From contig NZ_JAEHHL010000002.1 of NCBI RefSeq assembly GCF_016623495.1, positions 186,001 to 250,000 on the forward strand: 64,000 bases of DNA, read 5' to 3'. Positions 26,678-37,100 of this stretch are shown here, piece by piece (position 1 is the first letter of the stretch; each line of letters starts with the position of its first letter). Source of the stretch: Thermohalobaculum xanthum. GTDB taxonomy: Bacteria; Pseudomonadota; Alphaproteobacteria; Rhodobacterales; Rhodobacteraceae. The notes under the pieces were generated by a model. That model made no database searches and was not told the origin of the DNA. It worked only from the letters and a program-made list of their open reading frames with translations. The translations under genes were made by a program, and so were the position numbers.

Positions 26678-28917
26678 TAGTCGTCGTTGCCGTAATACGC
26701 GAAGGCCGACTGCATCGACGATGCATGCCGCGAGGCGCGGTCGCGATTGACGAAGGTCAGAACTGCACCGGCTACCCGGATCCCCAGGCTCCTGAGCAGG
26801 CGGATGCCCTGCGTGGCAGCCTCGCGCCGCGTCGAGTCCCAGGCGATCACGTAGATCGAGAGATCGGCATACTTGCCGACGACGCAGGCATCCGAAACCA
26901 GCAGCACCGGCGGCACGTCGAGCACGACGAAATCAAAGCGGCCGCGCAGTTCCTCGATCAGGTTGGCGAAACGCTGCGAGGAAAGGATATCCGCCGCCTG
27001 CGGCGACCGCTGCATCACCGGCACGAGGTGGACGTCGTTCTCCTTGTCGTAGACGATCGCGTCGTCGAGGCTCGTACGGTCCTGCAGCACCGAGATCAGA
27101 TCGGCATCGCGATGCTCGAGACCGAAGGCGGTCTGCATCATGGGCCGCCGGATGTCGCAGTCGACGATCACCGAGGACTTGCGCATCTGCGCGCTGGCAC
27201 GCGCCAGCAGCATCGACGTGATCGACTTGCCCTCGCCCGAAAGCGACGATGTGACCATCACCACCTTCGGAGGCGCATCGACATTTGCGAGGAAAAGCGC
27301 CGTACGCAGGTTCCGGATGCTCTCGGACAGGGCCGAGTTCGGCTTCTGCAGCGCGTAGTTGAGGATCTGCCGGTGACGGTGCCTGCGCCCCAGGCTCGGG
27401 ATATAGGCAAGCACCGAGGCGCCCGTCGCGGCCTCGACCTCCTCGGGAAGCCGGAAGGTTCGGTTCAGCATCTCGACCAGGAAGATCAGCGCAAGCCCGC
27501 CGAGCAACCCGCCCGCACCTGCGACCGCAAGTACCAGCTTGCTCTGCGGCGATGAAGGCACCGAGGGGGGCTCGGCGCTCGCGATGATGCGCGCGTCGGG
27601 CTGCAGCAGGCCGTCCTGCTCGGACGTTTCGCGGAAGCGGTTGAGGAAGTTCTCGTAGATCAGCCTGTCGGCCGCCGCCTCGCGTTCGAGCTGACGCAAC
27701 TCGACCGAGCTGCGCGCCAGGTTGAGCGAACGGCCCTCCAGCGCCTCGAGGCTGTCGACCAGCGCGGCTTCGCGCGCTTCGGCAACCGCGACGTCGTTGC
27801 GCAGGCCCTCGACGATCTTGCGAACCTCGGCAACGACGGCAGACGACACGTCGCTGATCTCGGCCTCGAGGTTGATCATCGTCGGATGTCGGTTGCCATA
27901 GCGGTTCGAGAGCTCGGCGCGGCGGCGCTGGAGCTCGGCGCGCTGCTGGCGCAGGGTCAGGATCAGCGGCGAGGACAGGACATTCGCGGCCGCGTTTATG
28001 CCCCCCTCCTGGATCCGGCGATCGACCTGTGCATAGCGCGCACGTGCCTCGGCGACCGCGCCACGCGCCGTGATCAGCTGTGAATTGAGCTCGGCAAGCT
28101 GCTGCGTGGTGATGTCGACGCCCTGCTCGTTGCTGACGGTCTGTTGTTCCTTGAAGGCCTCGATGGCCGCCTCGGACGCCTCGACGCGCTCTCGCAACTC
28201 GCTCACGCGCTCGTTGAGCCACGAGGTGGCGCGCTGCGTCGCCTCGAACTTCGCTTCGAGCTGGTCCACGAGATACTGGTCCGCCACGGTGTTGGCGATC
28301 AGCGCGGCCTTGCGCGGATCTTCGGACTCCATCCCGATCAGGATGACGACCGACAGCCCGCGTTGCCGGACATCGACCGCCCTCTGAAGCGCGCGAACCA
28401 CCGACAAGCGCTCACGCTCGGCCTGTTCGGCCGGGTTCGCGAGGGCGTCGACCTCCTCGAACCCGAGCGCGAGCCGCAACTTCTCGGGCAGCGATGCCTT
28501 GACGCTATCGATCCACTCGCTGAGGAACGGCGTCGGTCGCAGGGACGAGTTGAACTCGGGGTCGCGATCGAGACGCAGCTTCTCGACGACCCGTGACATC
28601 AACTGGGCCGAGGTGATGACCGCGATCTCGCCATCGACAAACTTCGAATCCGCGGGGATGCCGGTGACCACCGTCTCGATATCGACGACGTTGGTCTGGC
28701 GCGTGTTCAGCATCACTTCCGCCGTCGCGGTGTAGAGGCGCGGAACCTTTTGCAGGACGACCGCCGCGAGGCCCACGCAGAACAGGACCGGGATGATGAG
28801 CATCCACTTGCGAACCCACAGCAGACGCAGCGCACTTCGCAGGTCGAAGAACTCGTTCGTCTCTTCCGCACCCGGCTGCTGCGTCGGCGTCGTCGGAAAC
28901 TCGTGCCGCGTCGTCAT
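26665..28917 (-). CDS. Polysaccharide co-polymerase/BY-kinase, Wzc-type
   Basis: 750 residues. Cytoplasmic N-terminus; a first membrane segment about 38-56; a Wzz domain; a long periplasmic coiled coil (about 190-430); a second membrane segment about 460-480; then a bacterial tyrosine-kinase domain with Walker A SSLSGEGKS near residue 558, Walker A' VDCDIRRP and Walker B FVVLDVPP. The C-terminal tail YYGNDDYYVN is a tyrosine cluster for autophosphorylation. It controls chain length and export of EPS/capsule. It overlaps the convergent Wzy-type gene by 13 bases. Confidence 0.93.
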   Translation of the reverse strand: MTTRHEFPTTPTQQPGAEETNEFFDLRSALRLLWVRKWMLIIPVLFCVGLAAVVLQKVPRLYTATAEVMLNTRQTNVVDIETVVTGIPADSKFVDGEIAVITSAQLMSRVVEKLRLDRDPEFNSSLRPTPFLSEWIDSVKASLPEKLRLALGFEEVDALANPAEQAERERLSVVRALQRAVDVRQRGLSVVILIGMESEDPRKAALIANTVADQYLVDQLEAKFEATQRATSWLNERVSELRERVEASEAAIEAFKEQQTVSNEQGVDITTQQLAELNSQLITARGAVAEARARYAQVDRRIQEGGINAAANVLSSPLILTLRQQRAELQRRRAELSNRYGNRHPTMINLEAEISDVSSAVVAEVRKIVEGLRNDVAVAEAREAALVDSLEALEGRSLNLARSSVELRQLEREAAADRLIYENFLNRFRETSEQDGLLQPDARIIASAEPPSVPSSPQSKLVLAVAGAGGLLGGLALIFLVEMLNRTFRLPEEVEAATGASVLAYIPSLGRRHRHRQILNYALQKPNSALSESIRNLRTALFLANVDAPPKVVMVTSSLSGEGKSITSMLLARASAQMRKSSVIVDCDIRRPMMQTAFGLEHRDADLISVLQDRTSLDDAIVYDKENDVHLVPVMQRSPQAADILSSQRFANLIEELRGRFDFVVLDVPPVLLVSDACVVGKYADLSIYVIAWDSTRREAATQGIRLLRSLGIRVAGAVLTFVNRDRASRHASSMQSAFAYYGNDDYYVN

Positions 28918-28932
28918 CGCATTCCCCTCGCC

Positions 28933-29214
28933 TCAACGCACCCGAAGGCGGACACGCTCATCTACGCCAAACACATGGTGGCAGTTGAGATCACGCCAGA
29001 CGCTGGCCAGGTCCTGAAGGTCCTGCGTCGCCCATTGGTCCGAGATGATCCCGGAGATCCGCTCAGAGACCACCTTGCAGTAATACGCGACCGCCCTCGA
29101 CGCTTCCTCGGCATCGGCCTGGGTCACCTCGGGTGCCCGCTCGGCAGCCATCGCCGGCGTCACCGCGAAGAACGACACTGCGAGCAAAGCGCCGCCAAGG
29201 CGCGATCCGATCAT
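28933..29214 (-). CDS. Small exported hypothetical protein upstream of the Wzc-type gene
   Basis: 93 residues. The signal peptide ends AMA (about residue 22). The mature part of about 70 residues has two cysteines (YYC and LNC), is helical and amphipathic. No family was recognised. GGAAGG lies six bases before the ATG at 29214; an ATG at 29220 is too close. The stop is 15 bases before the Wzc start, so it is in the same transcript and probably acts in the periplasm with Wzc. Confidence 0.68.
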   Translation of the reverse strand: MIGSRLGGALLAVSFFAVTPAMAAERAPEVTQADAEEASRAVAYYCKVVSERISGIISDQWATQDLQDLASVWRDLNCHHVFGVDERVRLRVR

Positions 29215-29396
29215 TCTCATCCTTCCACCCCCCAGTAATCTCTATGATCCGGCACGACCGCCGCAATCGCCGCCCCCGGTTCGCCCGACTCGCGCGACGC
29301 GCCGGATACGACAGCGTCGTTCCGCGCGCGCGACCGGCGAAGCCGCCATAAATACCCGCAAAAAAGGATCTTTTTTAGTCAAACCGAAGGCACGTC

Positions 29397-30023
29397 TCAT
29401 TTCTCCTGCTCCTTCGGATAGTCGATCTCGTAGATCAGCCGCCAGACGGTCCAGAGCCTCGGGTTGCGCTGCATCTCGTCGATAAAGGCCGCACGATGCG
29501 TCACACGCGCCATCCGTGCTTCTTCGACGATCCGCACACGCTCGCCGGCATCGGCCTCGGGCCACCAGTTCAACGAGAGCAGCAGCCGCATGAACGAGAG
29601 GTTCCCGGACTCCGGCGCCCACCGCCAGGACATCTCGAGAGCGTCCCATGCGCCCGCCTTGTTGCCGGCGGCGTACTCGGCCCACGCAAGCGTCACCCAG
29701 GCGTAGGCATTGGCTGGTCCAAAAGCCAGGCTGCGGCGCGCGGCATCTGCTGCGCCAAGCGCGTAGCCCACGCGCGCCTCTCCCGTCGACGACAGCGCCG
29801 AGGCCGTGAGCCGTCGCGCGGTGTTGAGGTATCCGCCCTTCGGATCGATCCACCCGGAATACGTCACCCGCGCGACCGGTCCGGCGTCCTGAACAACTTG
29901 CGTGGGGCGTGCGGGAGAAGGCTCGCCGGAGCTGATGCCCAAGCTGCCGACACACACCAACGCAGCTAGCGCCAAGCAAACACTTGGAGCATGAAAGCAC
30001 AGAACGAACAGTCGTGGCTCCAC
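29397..30023 (-). CDS. Hypothetical exported/anchored helical-repeat protein of the polysaccharide locus
   Basis: About 208 residues with a hydrophobic N-terminal segment (signal or anchor). The rest is helical with TPR-like signatures (FGPANAYAWVTLAWAEYAAG; GAWDALEMSWRWAPESG). VpsP-type proteins of Vibrio and other EPS loci look similar, but this is only a possible match. The start is uncertain: GTG at 30023 is used, and an in-frame GTG at 30080 gives 227 residues. The 182-base gap to the next gene contains an A6G/CT6 palindrome at 29360-29376. Confidence 0.55.
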   Translation of the reverse strand: MEPRLFVLCFHAPSVCLALAALVCVGSLGISSGEPSPARPTQVVQDAGPVARVTYSGWIDPKGGYLNTARRLTASALSSTGEARVGYALGAADAARRSLAFGPANAYAWVTLAWAEYAAGNKAGAWDALEMSWRWAPESGNLSFMRLLLSLNWWPEADAGERVRIVEEARMARVTHRAAFIDEMQRNPRLWTVWRLIYEIDYPKEQEK

Positions 30024-30164
30024 CGATTTACCCGTTTTAGGCGAAAGAACATTGCCAGCACCACATATGCGAGCGTCCACGAAAATGGCGCGAAGGGCAA
30101 GGATTTCTCGCAGGAACCGGAAGACGCGGCTTAAGCCGAGGCGATCGCGTCACCCGCCGAGGCG

Positions 30165-31337
30165 TCAGCGGCGGCCCGCCTCGCGGCAGGCGCGCTCGAT
30201 GACCTCGATGTAATGCGCGGCGATGCTGTCGACGCGGAAATCTTCCATGCGCCGGGCCGCCGCCGCGCCGATGTCGGCCGCGTCCTCGCGCATGACGAGT
30301 TGCTCGAGCGCACTCCGCATCGCGTCGGCATCATCCACCGGAACGAGGAGACCGCGCCCGGTCCTGACGACCCCCGCCCCTTGACGCGCATGCGCGCCGA
30401 GAAGCTCGGACGGGCCCGACGGGCAATCGGTCGCGACCACGCGGCATCCCAGCACCATCGCCTCGGCCAGGGCGTTGGGGAACCCCTCGACATTCGAGGA
30501 CAAGACGAAACCCGCGGACCGGGCGAAGATCGGGTACGGGTTGCGCGCGAAACCCGGAAGATGCACGCGACCGGAAACCCCAAGGCTTGCGGCAAGCGCG
30601 TGCAAGGCATCGCGCTCCTCCCCCTCGCCCAGAATGGCGAGGTCGCAGTCCAGCTGCGCCGCGGCGAAGGCCCGTATCAGCATTGGAAAGTTCTTCGCCG
30701 CGGTGAGCCTGCCGACCGCAAGCAGGTAGGGCCGGCCGCCGGGCGGCCGCCATTCAGGCTCGGCCTGCGCGCGCTGCCGGATTCCATCGATGTCATAGGG
30801 GTTTGGGATCACCGCGACCCGATCCGCATGGACGCCGTAGTTGTCCACAAGGTCCGCGCGCACACCATCGGCGACCGCGATCACGCAATCGGCGCGGGGA
30901 TAGAGGAGCCGCACCATCCGGCGCAGGACCTGGGCCCGCGCGCCCGAGCCCAGGTGGTGGGTCGTGTGCACGCGCTCGGACACGACGCAGGGAAAGCCCT
31001 GGGACCGGGCCGCGATGATGCTCGCGCAATTGGCCCGGGTCAGGAAGCTGACCGTGAGGGACGGCTTGAGCCGCCTCAGGCAGCGCCAAAGCCTGAGCAC
31101 GCTGGTCAGCATCCCCTCGCCGCAATCGAGGTTCGTGCGCGGGATTGCCTCGGGGGTCTCGTATTTCTCGTCCACCCGGTCGAGGAGAACGAGGTGCAGC
31201 TTCACCCCGTTCAGCGCCGCCGGTCCGCCCCCGTCGGCCTGCCACTCGGCGATGCGATGCAGCAGCACCGAGAGCACGCGCTCGGCACCTCCCCCGACCA
31301 GCGAGTTGATGATGACGGCGACACGCTTTTCGGTCAT
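30165..31337 (-). CDS. Glycosyltransferase, GT4 family
   Basis: 390 residues, GT-B fold. The N-terminal Rossmann domain starts AVIINSLVGGGAERVL, a common acceptor-site pattern. The C-terminal nucleotide-sugar domain has YLLAVGRLTAAKNFPMLIRA, LAILGEGEERDAL and a VLSSNVEGFPNALAEAM region holding the donor-binding Glu residues. It should add one sugar to the lipid-linked repeat unit on the cytoplasmic face. The start overlaps the stop of the upstream GT4 gene by four bases (ATGA). Confidence 0.88.
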   Translation of the reverse strand: MTEKRVAVIINSLVGGGAERVLSVLLHRIAEWQADGGGPAALNGVKLHLVLLDRVDEKYETPEAIPRTNLDCGEGMLTSVLRLWRCLRRLKPSLTVSFLTRANCASIIAARSQGFPCVVSERVHTTHHLGSGARAQVLRRMVRLLYPRADCVIAVADGVRADLVDNYGVHADRVAVIPNPYDIDGIRQRAQAEPEWRPPGGRPYLLAVGRLTAAKNFPMLIRAFAAAQLDCDLAILGEGEERDALHALAASLGVSGRVHLPGFARNPYPIFARSAGFVLSSNVEGFPNALAEAMVLGCRVVATDCPSGPSELLGAHARQGAGVVRTGRGLLVPVDDADAMRSALEQLVMREDAADIGAAAARRMEDFRVDSIAAHYIEVIERACREAGRR

Positions 31338-32503
31338 GCGCGCGGTCTCGGGCCGGATCCATCACGGATCGCGAGTTCCATGATCACGTCGCGGGTGCGG
31401 CTGGCGACCTCGTTCCAATCGTATTGCCGGACCAGATCGTTCGACTTTGGCCGGAACACCTCGTAGCCCAAATGCGAATCACGCTGGGCCAGCTTCCCGG
31501 CAAGCTCGTCCACGGCTCCCATGCGAAAGTAACATTCCGGCGGCAGACCCAGATCGAGGTTGGGCCCGATATCGCTGAGCAGCATCGGCGCGCCCGCGAC
31601 CAGGGCCTCGAGCGCCGAAATCGGAAGCCCCTCATGTGCCGAAGGCAGAACGAAAAGGCCGCAGGCTCGATACAGCGCCCCGAGATCCTCGAGACTGCGC
31701 CTGCCTGCAAAGATCACACGCTCGGATGCCTTCGCGGTCAGATCGCGCGTGAACCGATCCTCGTGGTCGGCGCCGCCGGCAATCAGCAGCGGCGGCGCGT
31801 CCGGCACCTTGGCATGTGCCGCGATCAGGTCCTGAAACCGCTTGCCGCGATCGAGCCGCCCCACGGCCAAGATGTATCCGCCGGGTGTGAGCCCGAATTC
31901 CGCGAGGATCTCGGCGACGGGCCGGGTTGGCTCGGGCAGCGACGCCCCGTTGGGAATGTGCAGGATCGCCTTGCTCCGCGACGGGAAGCGTGCCGCCAGC
32001 GCGCGCGCCGAACTCGCGCTCACCGTGATGATCCGGTTGGCCGACAGAGCCGAGAGCGCCTCGCCCGTCCGCAGCGCGAACTTGGCGACCGCGTTCCATT
32101 TCTCCCGCTTGTAGTCCTGACCGTGATGGGTCGCGAGAACCCGCATCCCCAGCATCCGCGCGAGCGGCGTCAGCAGGCCCGAGCCGACGGCGTGGATGTG
32201 AATGACATCGGCATGCTCGCGAAACCGCGCGTGGAAGATCGAGGCCGCGGTATGAAGCAGCGTCTCCAGATACTTGTTGCGCACCGCCCAGAGCGGCTGG
32301 ACCACGACGCCGCGCCATTCGCGCCGCCCGTCCTCGACATAGCCCCTGCGTCCGAGGACGACGATCTCCAGCGCATCGCCCATCGACGCGATCCGCGGAT
32401 AGAGCTGCTCGCTGTGCGTCTCGACGCCGCCCATCACGCCCGGCAGCCCGCGCAAGCCCGTGACGCACAGCTTGACGCGCTTTCCCTCAGCCGCGTCCGC
32501 CAT
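31334..32503 (-). CDS. Glycosyltransferase, GT4 family
   Basis: 389 residues, GT-B fold, with LRGLPGVMGGVETHSEQLYP at the N-terminus, YILAVGRLDRGKRFQDLIAA in the donor domain and VLPSAHEGLPISALEALVAG around the conserved Glu pair. The start of this type resembles rhamnosyl-/mannosyltransferases of EPS loci. The donor sugar cannot be read from sequence. It overlaps the next GT4 gene by 4 bases and the upstream Wzy-type gene by 17 bases; all three are one operon. Confidence 0.87.
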   Translation of the reverse strand: MADAAEGKRVKLCVTGLRGLPGVMGGVETHSEQLYPRIASMGDALEIVVLGRRGYVEDGRREWRGVVVQPLWAVRNKYLETLLHTAASIFHARFREHADVIHIHAVGSGLLTPLARMLGMRVLATHHGQDYKREKWNAVAKFALRTGEALSALSANRIITVSASSARALAARFPSRSKAILHIPNGASLPEPTRPVAEILAEFGLTPGGYILAVGRLDRGKRFQDLIAAHAKVPDAPPLLIAGGADHEDRFTRDLTAKASERVIFAGRRSLEDLGALYRACGLFVLPSAHEGLPISALEALVAGAPMLLSDIGPNLDLGLPPECYFRMGAVDELAGKLAQRDSHLGYEVFRPKSNDLVRQYDWNEVASRTRDVIMELAIRDGSGPRPRA

Positions 32504-33905
32504 CGCGCGAGCCTCCCAGGTCGAGGATCATGGTCGCATGTGGCCCCGCCCCGGACGGTGGCTGCCGCCTGGCCGTCGCCTTGGGGCCTGCTCTGCCCGA
32601 AGCCGCACGGCCGCCGAAATGCATCAGCGAGCCATTCAGGATCGCGAGGCAGATCAGGCCCTCGATCTGCCAGATCGGCATCGTCGCGAGGTTCATGATC
32701 GTGAACCCGACATAGGCGGCGAAGACCACGAGCCGCGCCAGCCCGTCACGGATCGCCAGGCTCGCGGCAATGTTCGTGCCCCAGTAGAACAGGAACGCGG
32801 CCATCCCGAGATACCCGAATTCGTAGAGGAACGAGACGAAGGTGTTGTGCGCATAAAGGCGAAAGACGCCGCGCCAACTCTCGGGGCCGAAACCAATGGC
32901 CTGGTTGCCGAAGTCCGCGTTTCTGAAGGCCGTGAGGTACTGGCTCCAGATATAGAGGCGCCCCGACATGAGGTCGCGGTCGGCAGTTGTCAGCATGTTG
33001 GGCGAGCGCGAGAAGCTCCCCAGGTCGATCGCGATCAGATCCGTGAAACGCGATGCAAGGTCGCTCGACCCGATGACGACAGCGCCCACGACCGTGGCAA
33101 CAAGAAAGGCAAGCGTCATCGAGAAGGCGCGCTGTCTGGCCACGAAGGCTCCGGAGTAACGCACGAGGATGATCGCCAGCAGGATCGGAAGGACGCCAAG
33201 CATGGTGGTGCGATAGTTCGCGAACAGGACGCCCAAGATGCAGGCCGCAACCAGGCCCCAGAACACCACCACGCGGCGCGACTGCCAGAAGGCGAGGCAC
33301 AGCATCATGGCCAGCAGGATCATCGAGAAGCCGCTCTCGTGGCCGTATGAGCCGATGAAGTTGATCTCCTGCGGATCGAGCTCTCCGACCGCATCATCGA
33401 CCGAACCGGCGAAGCTCTGCGCATCGCGGCCGAGCGCGATCGAGGCCGCCTGGAGTCCCAGCGGGAGCGTGAATACGAGAAGAACCGAGCCGAAGACGCG
33501 CCGCGGGCCAAGCTGGTTCAGCGCGTGCAAGAGGGAAAGCTGGATGACGGCAAGGTAGACGAATTTCGTCAGCACGGTGACCGTGCCTCCAACCTTCCCG
33601 TTGGCGACCCCCGAGAGAAGAACGGCGGCGAGAAAGAGATAAAGCGGAAGCAGCGCGCGGAGCTGCAGCAGCCGCTTGTCGATCACCAGAAGACCGAGCG
33701 CGCAGACCGCAAGGCTCGAGAGCGCGATCGGCGTCACGCCGCCGGGCAGAGGGGTGCCCACAAGATTGGGAAAAGCGGTGAGGAGATACCTTAACCCCAA
33801 GGCGCCAACGACGAAGGCGAGATGCCTGTCTCCCGCTCGTCGAATTGCAGTCGTGAGCACAACCAAATAGGCAAGGCACATCGAGGCGACGACCGCGGAC
33901 CACAT
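32487..33905 (-). CDS. O-antigen ligase/Wzy polymerase family membrane protein (copy 2)
   Basis: 472 residues with about twelve membrane segments. A Wzy_C-like loop is present, with QAIGFGPESWRGVFRLYAHN followed by TFVSFLYEFGYLGM. It shares layout but little sequence with the copy at 25223-26677. It opens the operon with the two GT4 genes. One of the two copies may polymerise and the other ligate, or they may serve different polymers; the sequence does not decide this. Confidence 0.82.
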   Translation of the reverse strand: MWSAVVASMCLAYLVVLTTAIRRAGDRHLAFVVGALGLRYLLTAFPNLVGTPLPGGVTPIALSSLAVCALGLLVIDKRLLQLRALLPLYLFLAAVLLSGVANGKVGGTVTVLTKFVYLAVIQLSLLHALNQLGPRRVFGSVLLVFTLPLGLQAASIALGRDAQSFAGSVDDAVGELDPQEINFIGSYGHESGFSMILLAMMLCLAFWQSRRVVVFWGLVAACILGVLFANYRTTMLGVLPILLAIILVRYSGAFVARQRAFSMTLAFLVATVVGAVVIGSSDLASRFTDLIAIDLGSFSRSPNMLTTADRDLMSGRLYIWSQYLTAFRNADFGNQAIGFGPESWRGVFRLYAHNTFVSFLYEFGYLGMAAFLFYWGTNIAASLAIRDGLARLVVFAAYVGFTIMNLATMPIWQIEGLICLAILNGSLMHFGGRAASGRAGPKATARRQPPSGAGPHATMILDLGGSRDGGRG

Positions 33906-34169
33906 CCTCGCGCCTCACCCACCCTGCGAGATGGCCAAGGCGCCCAACTTCGGAAAGCGAGAATTCACGTCACAAGTCTCCGTAGTCCACGCACACACAC
34001 AGCATACTTCAACGCGCCGCGGCCCCAAGCCTCCTATTCACCGAGGCAGCCACATTCATGGCGGCGCTGCCGGGTTGTCACGCTATGGCAGGCCCCGCTC
34101 GAGCGGGATCTGCCCAGTTCGTGCGGTAACGGGCGGGAGCGAACCCTCTACCGGAGCTCCGTTCCGGCC
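33906..34169. other. Gene-free interval between the Wzy-type gene and the malectin-protein gene
   Basis: 264 bases. It must hold the promoter for the leftward Wzy/GT4 operon. No clear hairpin terminator for the giant gene (stop at 34170) was found; a weak CCGGA/TCCGG dyad lies near 34151-34167. Confidence 0.4.
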
Positions 34170-37100
34170 TTACACTACCAGATCATCCAGAGCGTAGATC
34201 GAGATTCCACTTATGATCGCGTTGTTGGCCGAAGCCGTGAAATCGATGTTCAGCGTGCCGTCGGACACGGTGACGGTGTTCGACAGCGTGAGCGCCTCGA
34301 ACGAGCTTGCCGTCAACGCAAAGACGTCGATGTCATCGAAATCACCTGTCACCGAGCCCTCGAGCGCAACATCGAAGATCCGCTCGCCGCTGGAGGTAAA
34401 CCACGGCTCCATCAGCTCCAGAGTGACGATGTACTCACCAGCGGTCGGCAGGTCGATCGCGTAGGAGAAGTCAGCTCCGAAGCGATAGGTCTGGTAGAGC
34501 ACATCATCGACCGTGTTCGAGATCGCGTTCCCCGACCGATTGCGAAGCTCGCCGGCGGTTGCACCCGGATCGGCCGCGTAATTGATGCCGGTCGAAGCCA
34601 AGAACGCGCCTCCACCCACATTGTACGCGGCAACCAGGGTCGGCGAGCCGGTGGGCGAATCGGTGATGGTGATCGAGGTGTCGAGTGTGGCGATTCCACC
34701 GTTCTGGTCGTCCGCCGTGATCGTGACGGGTACAGCCGTATCCGCACCGACCGAGAGGTCCGCGCCCGGTGCAACCACCACGTTGGTGCCGTTGACAGCA
34801 AAGCGCGGATCCGAAATCGAGAAGACTAGGTTGTCGCCATCGGGGTCGAAGGCCGACAGGCTGCCGACCACGGTTCCCGCCGGCGCCGACTCGCTGACCG
34901 TCGAACCGGTTAGGGCAACGTTCTCGGGATCGTCGTTCACCGGCGCGACGTTGACCGAAACAGTGGTTGAGTAGTCCGTCCCGTCCTTGGTCGCGGTGTA
35001 GATGAACGAATCCGTGCCGAAGAAGTCGGCATCGGGCGTGTAGCGGATCTGCCCCGATTCGATCGACACGCTGCCGTTCAACGCGGAGCCGACGCTCTTG
35101 AGCGTTGCGGCAGGATCGTCGTTCGCGAGGACGTCGATCAGGACGTTCTCGTCCTCGTTGGTCGACGCAACATCCGGCGTAAGGATATTGCCGCCGTCGT
35201 TGATCCGGTAGATCGCCACGGCCTGCGCGATGGCGTTGTTGAAACCGGCCTCCGAGAGGAAATCCAGATCCAGCACGCCGTCCGAGACCGTCACGGTGTA
35301 CTCGACGGTGTAGAGGTTGAGCGCCCCTGCAGTCGCAAAGACATCAATGTTGTTGAACGCGGTGGGCACGACGCCCTCGAACGCGACATCAAACTGGCGC
35401 TGACCGCTCGACGTGGCCCAAGGCTCGGCAAACATGAGCTGGACCAGATAGTCGCCAGCATCGAGCACGAAGTCATAGCTAAAGCCCGTCCCTCCGGCCT
35501 GCCCATCCGCGAAGCGGTAGGTCTCGAGAAGGAAGTCGTCCTCGGTTCCCGCGAAGGACAGCTCCGGCTTGTACCGCGTCGCCGTCGGCCCAGAAGCGAC
35601 CGGACCCGGATCGGCTTCGAAGAAAGTGCCGTCCTGCGCCGTGTAGCTTCCGCCACCGAAATTCACGGCCTTGACCAGCACGAGGTCCGGGTCGGGCGGC
35701 GGCGGAGGCGGCGGCGGAGGCGGGTCATCCGAGATCGAATAAACTTCTATCGAGCTGAGAATCGCGTTGTTCGCGATGGGCGTGAAGTCGAGATCGAGCA
35801 CCCCGTCAGAGACCGTCACGACCTGTGTCAGCTTGATCGGGCCCACCGTCCCACCGCCGACCGCGTAGAGATCTATGTTGTCGAAGCTGCCTGCGGCGAC
35901 ACCCTCGAGCGCGACGTCGAATACCCGCTGCCCCGTGCCCGTGGCCCAAGGCTCGATAAAGCCAAGCTCGACGATGTAGACGCCATCCTCGGGCACCGCG
36001 ATGTCGTAGGAGAAGCTGCCGAACCCATACTGCTGGTAGAGCGGGTCGTCCTGCGTGCCCGGAACAGAAACGTCCGTCCGGTTGCGATAGGAGATCAGCC
36101 CGCCCGACACACCTGGATCAGCCGAGTAGAAGATGTTGGTGTCGACAGCGGCATATCCTCCGCCGCCCACATTGATGGCGGTGATCAGGGCACCTTTCTC
36201 GACCTCGCCGGTCACGGTGATTCGCACGGTCGCAGTGTCGAAACCGCCGTTGCCGTCCGACACTTCGTAGGTAAAGGTGTCGATCGTCTGCTCGCCAGGT
36301 GCGAGGCCTGAGAACTGGCCATTGGTATTGTAGGAATAGGACCCGTTCGCGTTGAGCGTGAGAAGCGCGCCCGAGGGCAGCGTCACCGTCTGCCCGACCG
36401 ACGAGGCGGCGCCGTTCACCTTCGAAACCGTGAGACCGTCGCCGTCCGGATCGCTGTCGTTGGAAAGGACGTTCCCGGTGGCGATCTCGCTCGTGAAGAT
36501 CGCGTCATTGTCATTCGCGGCAATTGGCGCCTCGTTGTCGCCGCCGCTGCCGACAGTCACCGTGATCCCGGCCCCCACGCGGCCGGCGATATTGTTCGAG
36601 CCGTCGACGACAGCCGCCATCAGCCGGTAGACGCCGTCATTGGGATCGTTCGGATCGGGATCGATCAGCGAGAGATTGAGCGAGCCGAAGCCCGAGCTGT
36701 TGAGCGTCACGTACTGGATGCTCAGCCCCTCGATCGAGTTGAAATCGAGCGCGCTCGGCAGAAGCCCGACACCGCTGGCGTCGTCCGGCAGAGTGTCGCC
36801 CTGGCCGATCAGGACCGCCACCCGCGCATTCGGCTCGCCTTGCAGCTGAAGCACCTGCGAGGCATCGGCGACGAAGCCGCGCTGGCCGTTTGAGAGCGTG
36901 CCAAGCGTCATAGTCACCGGCGCCGCCAAAGCATCGTTCACGATCGCCTTGGACGAACTCAACCCCGTGCCGAACAGCTCGCCGGTGGCCGAGGTGCCGT
37001 CTGCGAACACCGCGGTGACCATCGTTCCAGTGAGTTCGAGGCCCGAGATCGCGCCCTGCGGGCTGCCCGAACCGAAGCCCGAGGCGCTGCGCGGGTCGAC

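Noticed and set aside
29360-29376. AAAAAAG-GAT-CTTTTTT palindrome as a terminator
   Set aside because: Stem is almost all A-T, so it would be weak. It is 20 bases past the stop at 29397, so a role is possible but not claimed.
35690-35720. Repetitive GGCGGCGGAGG tract as a simple-sequence repeat or mobile feature
   Set aside because: It encodes the nine-proline linker in the giant protein and is explained by coding.
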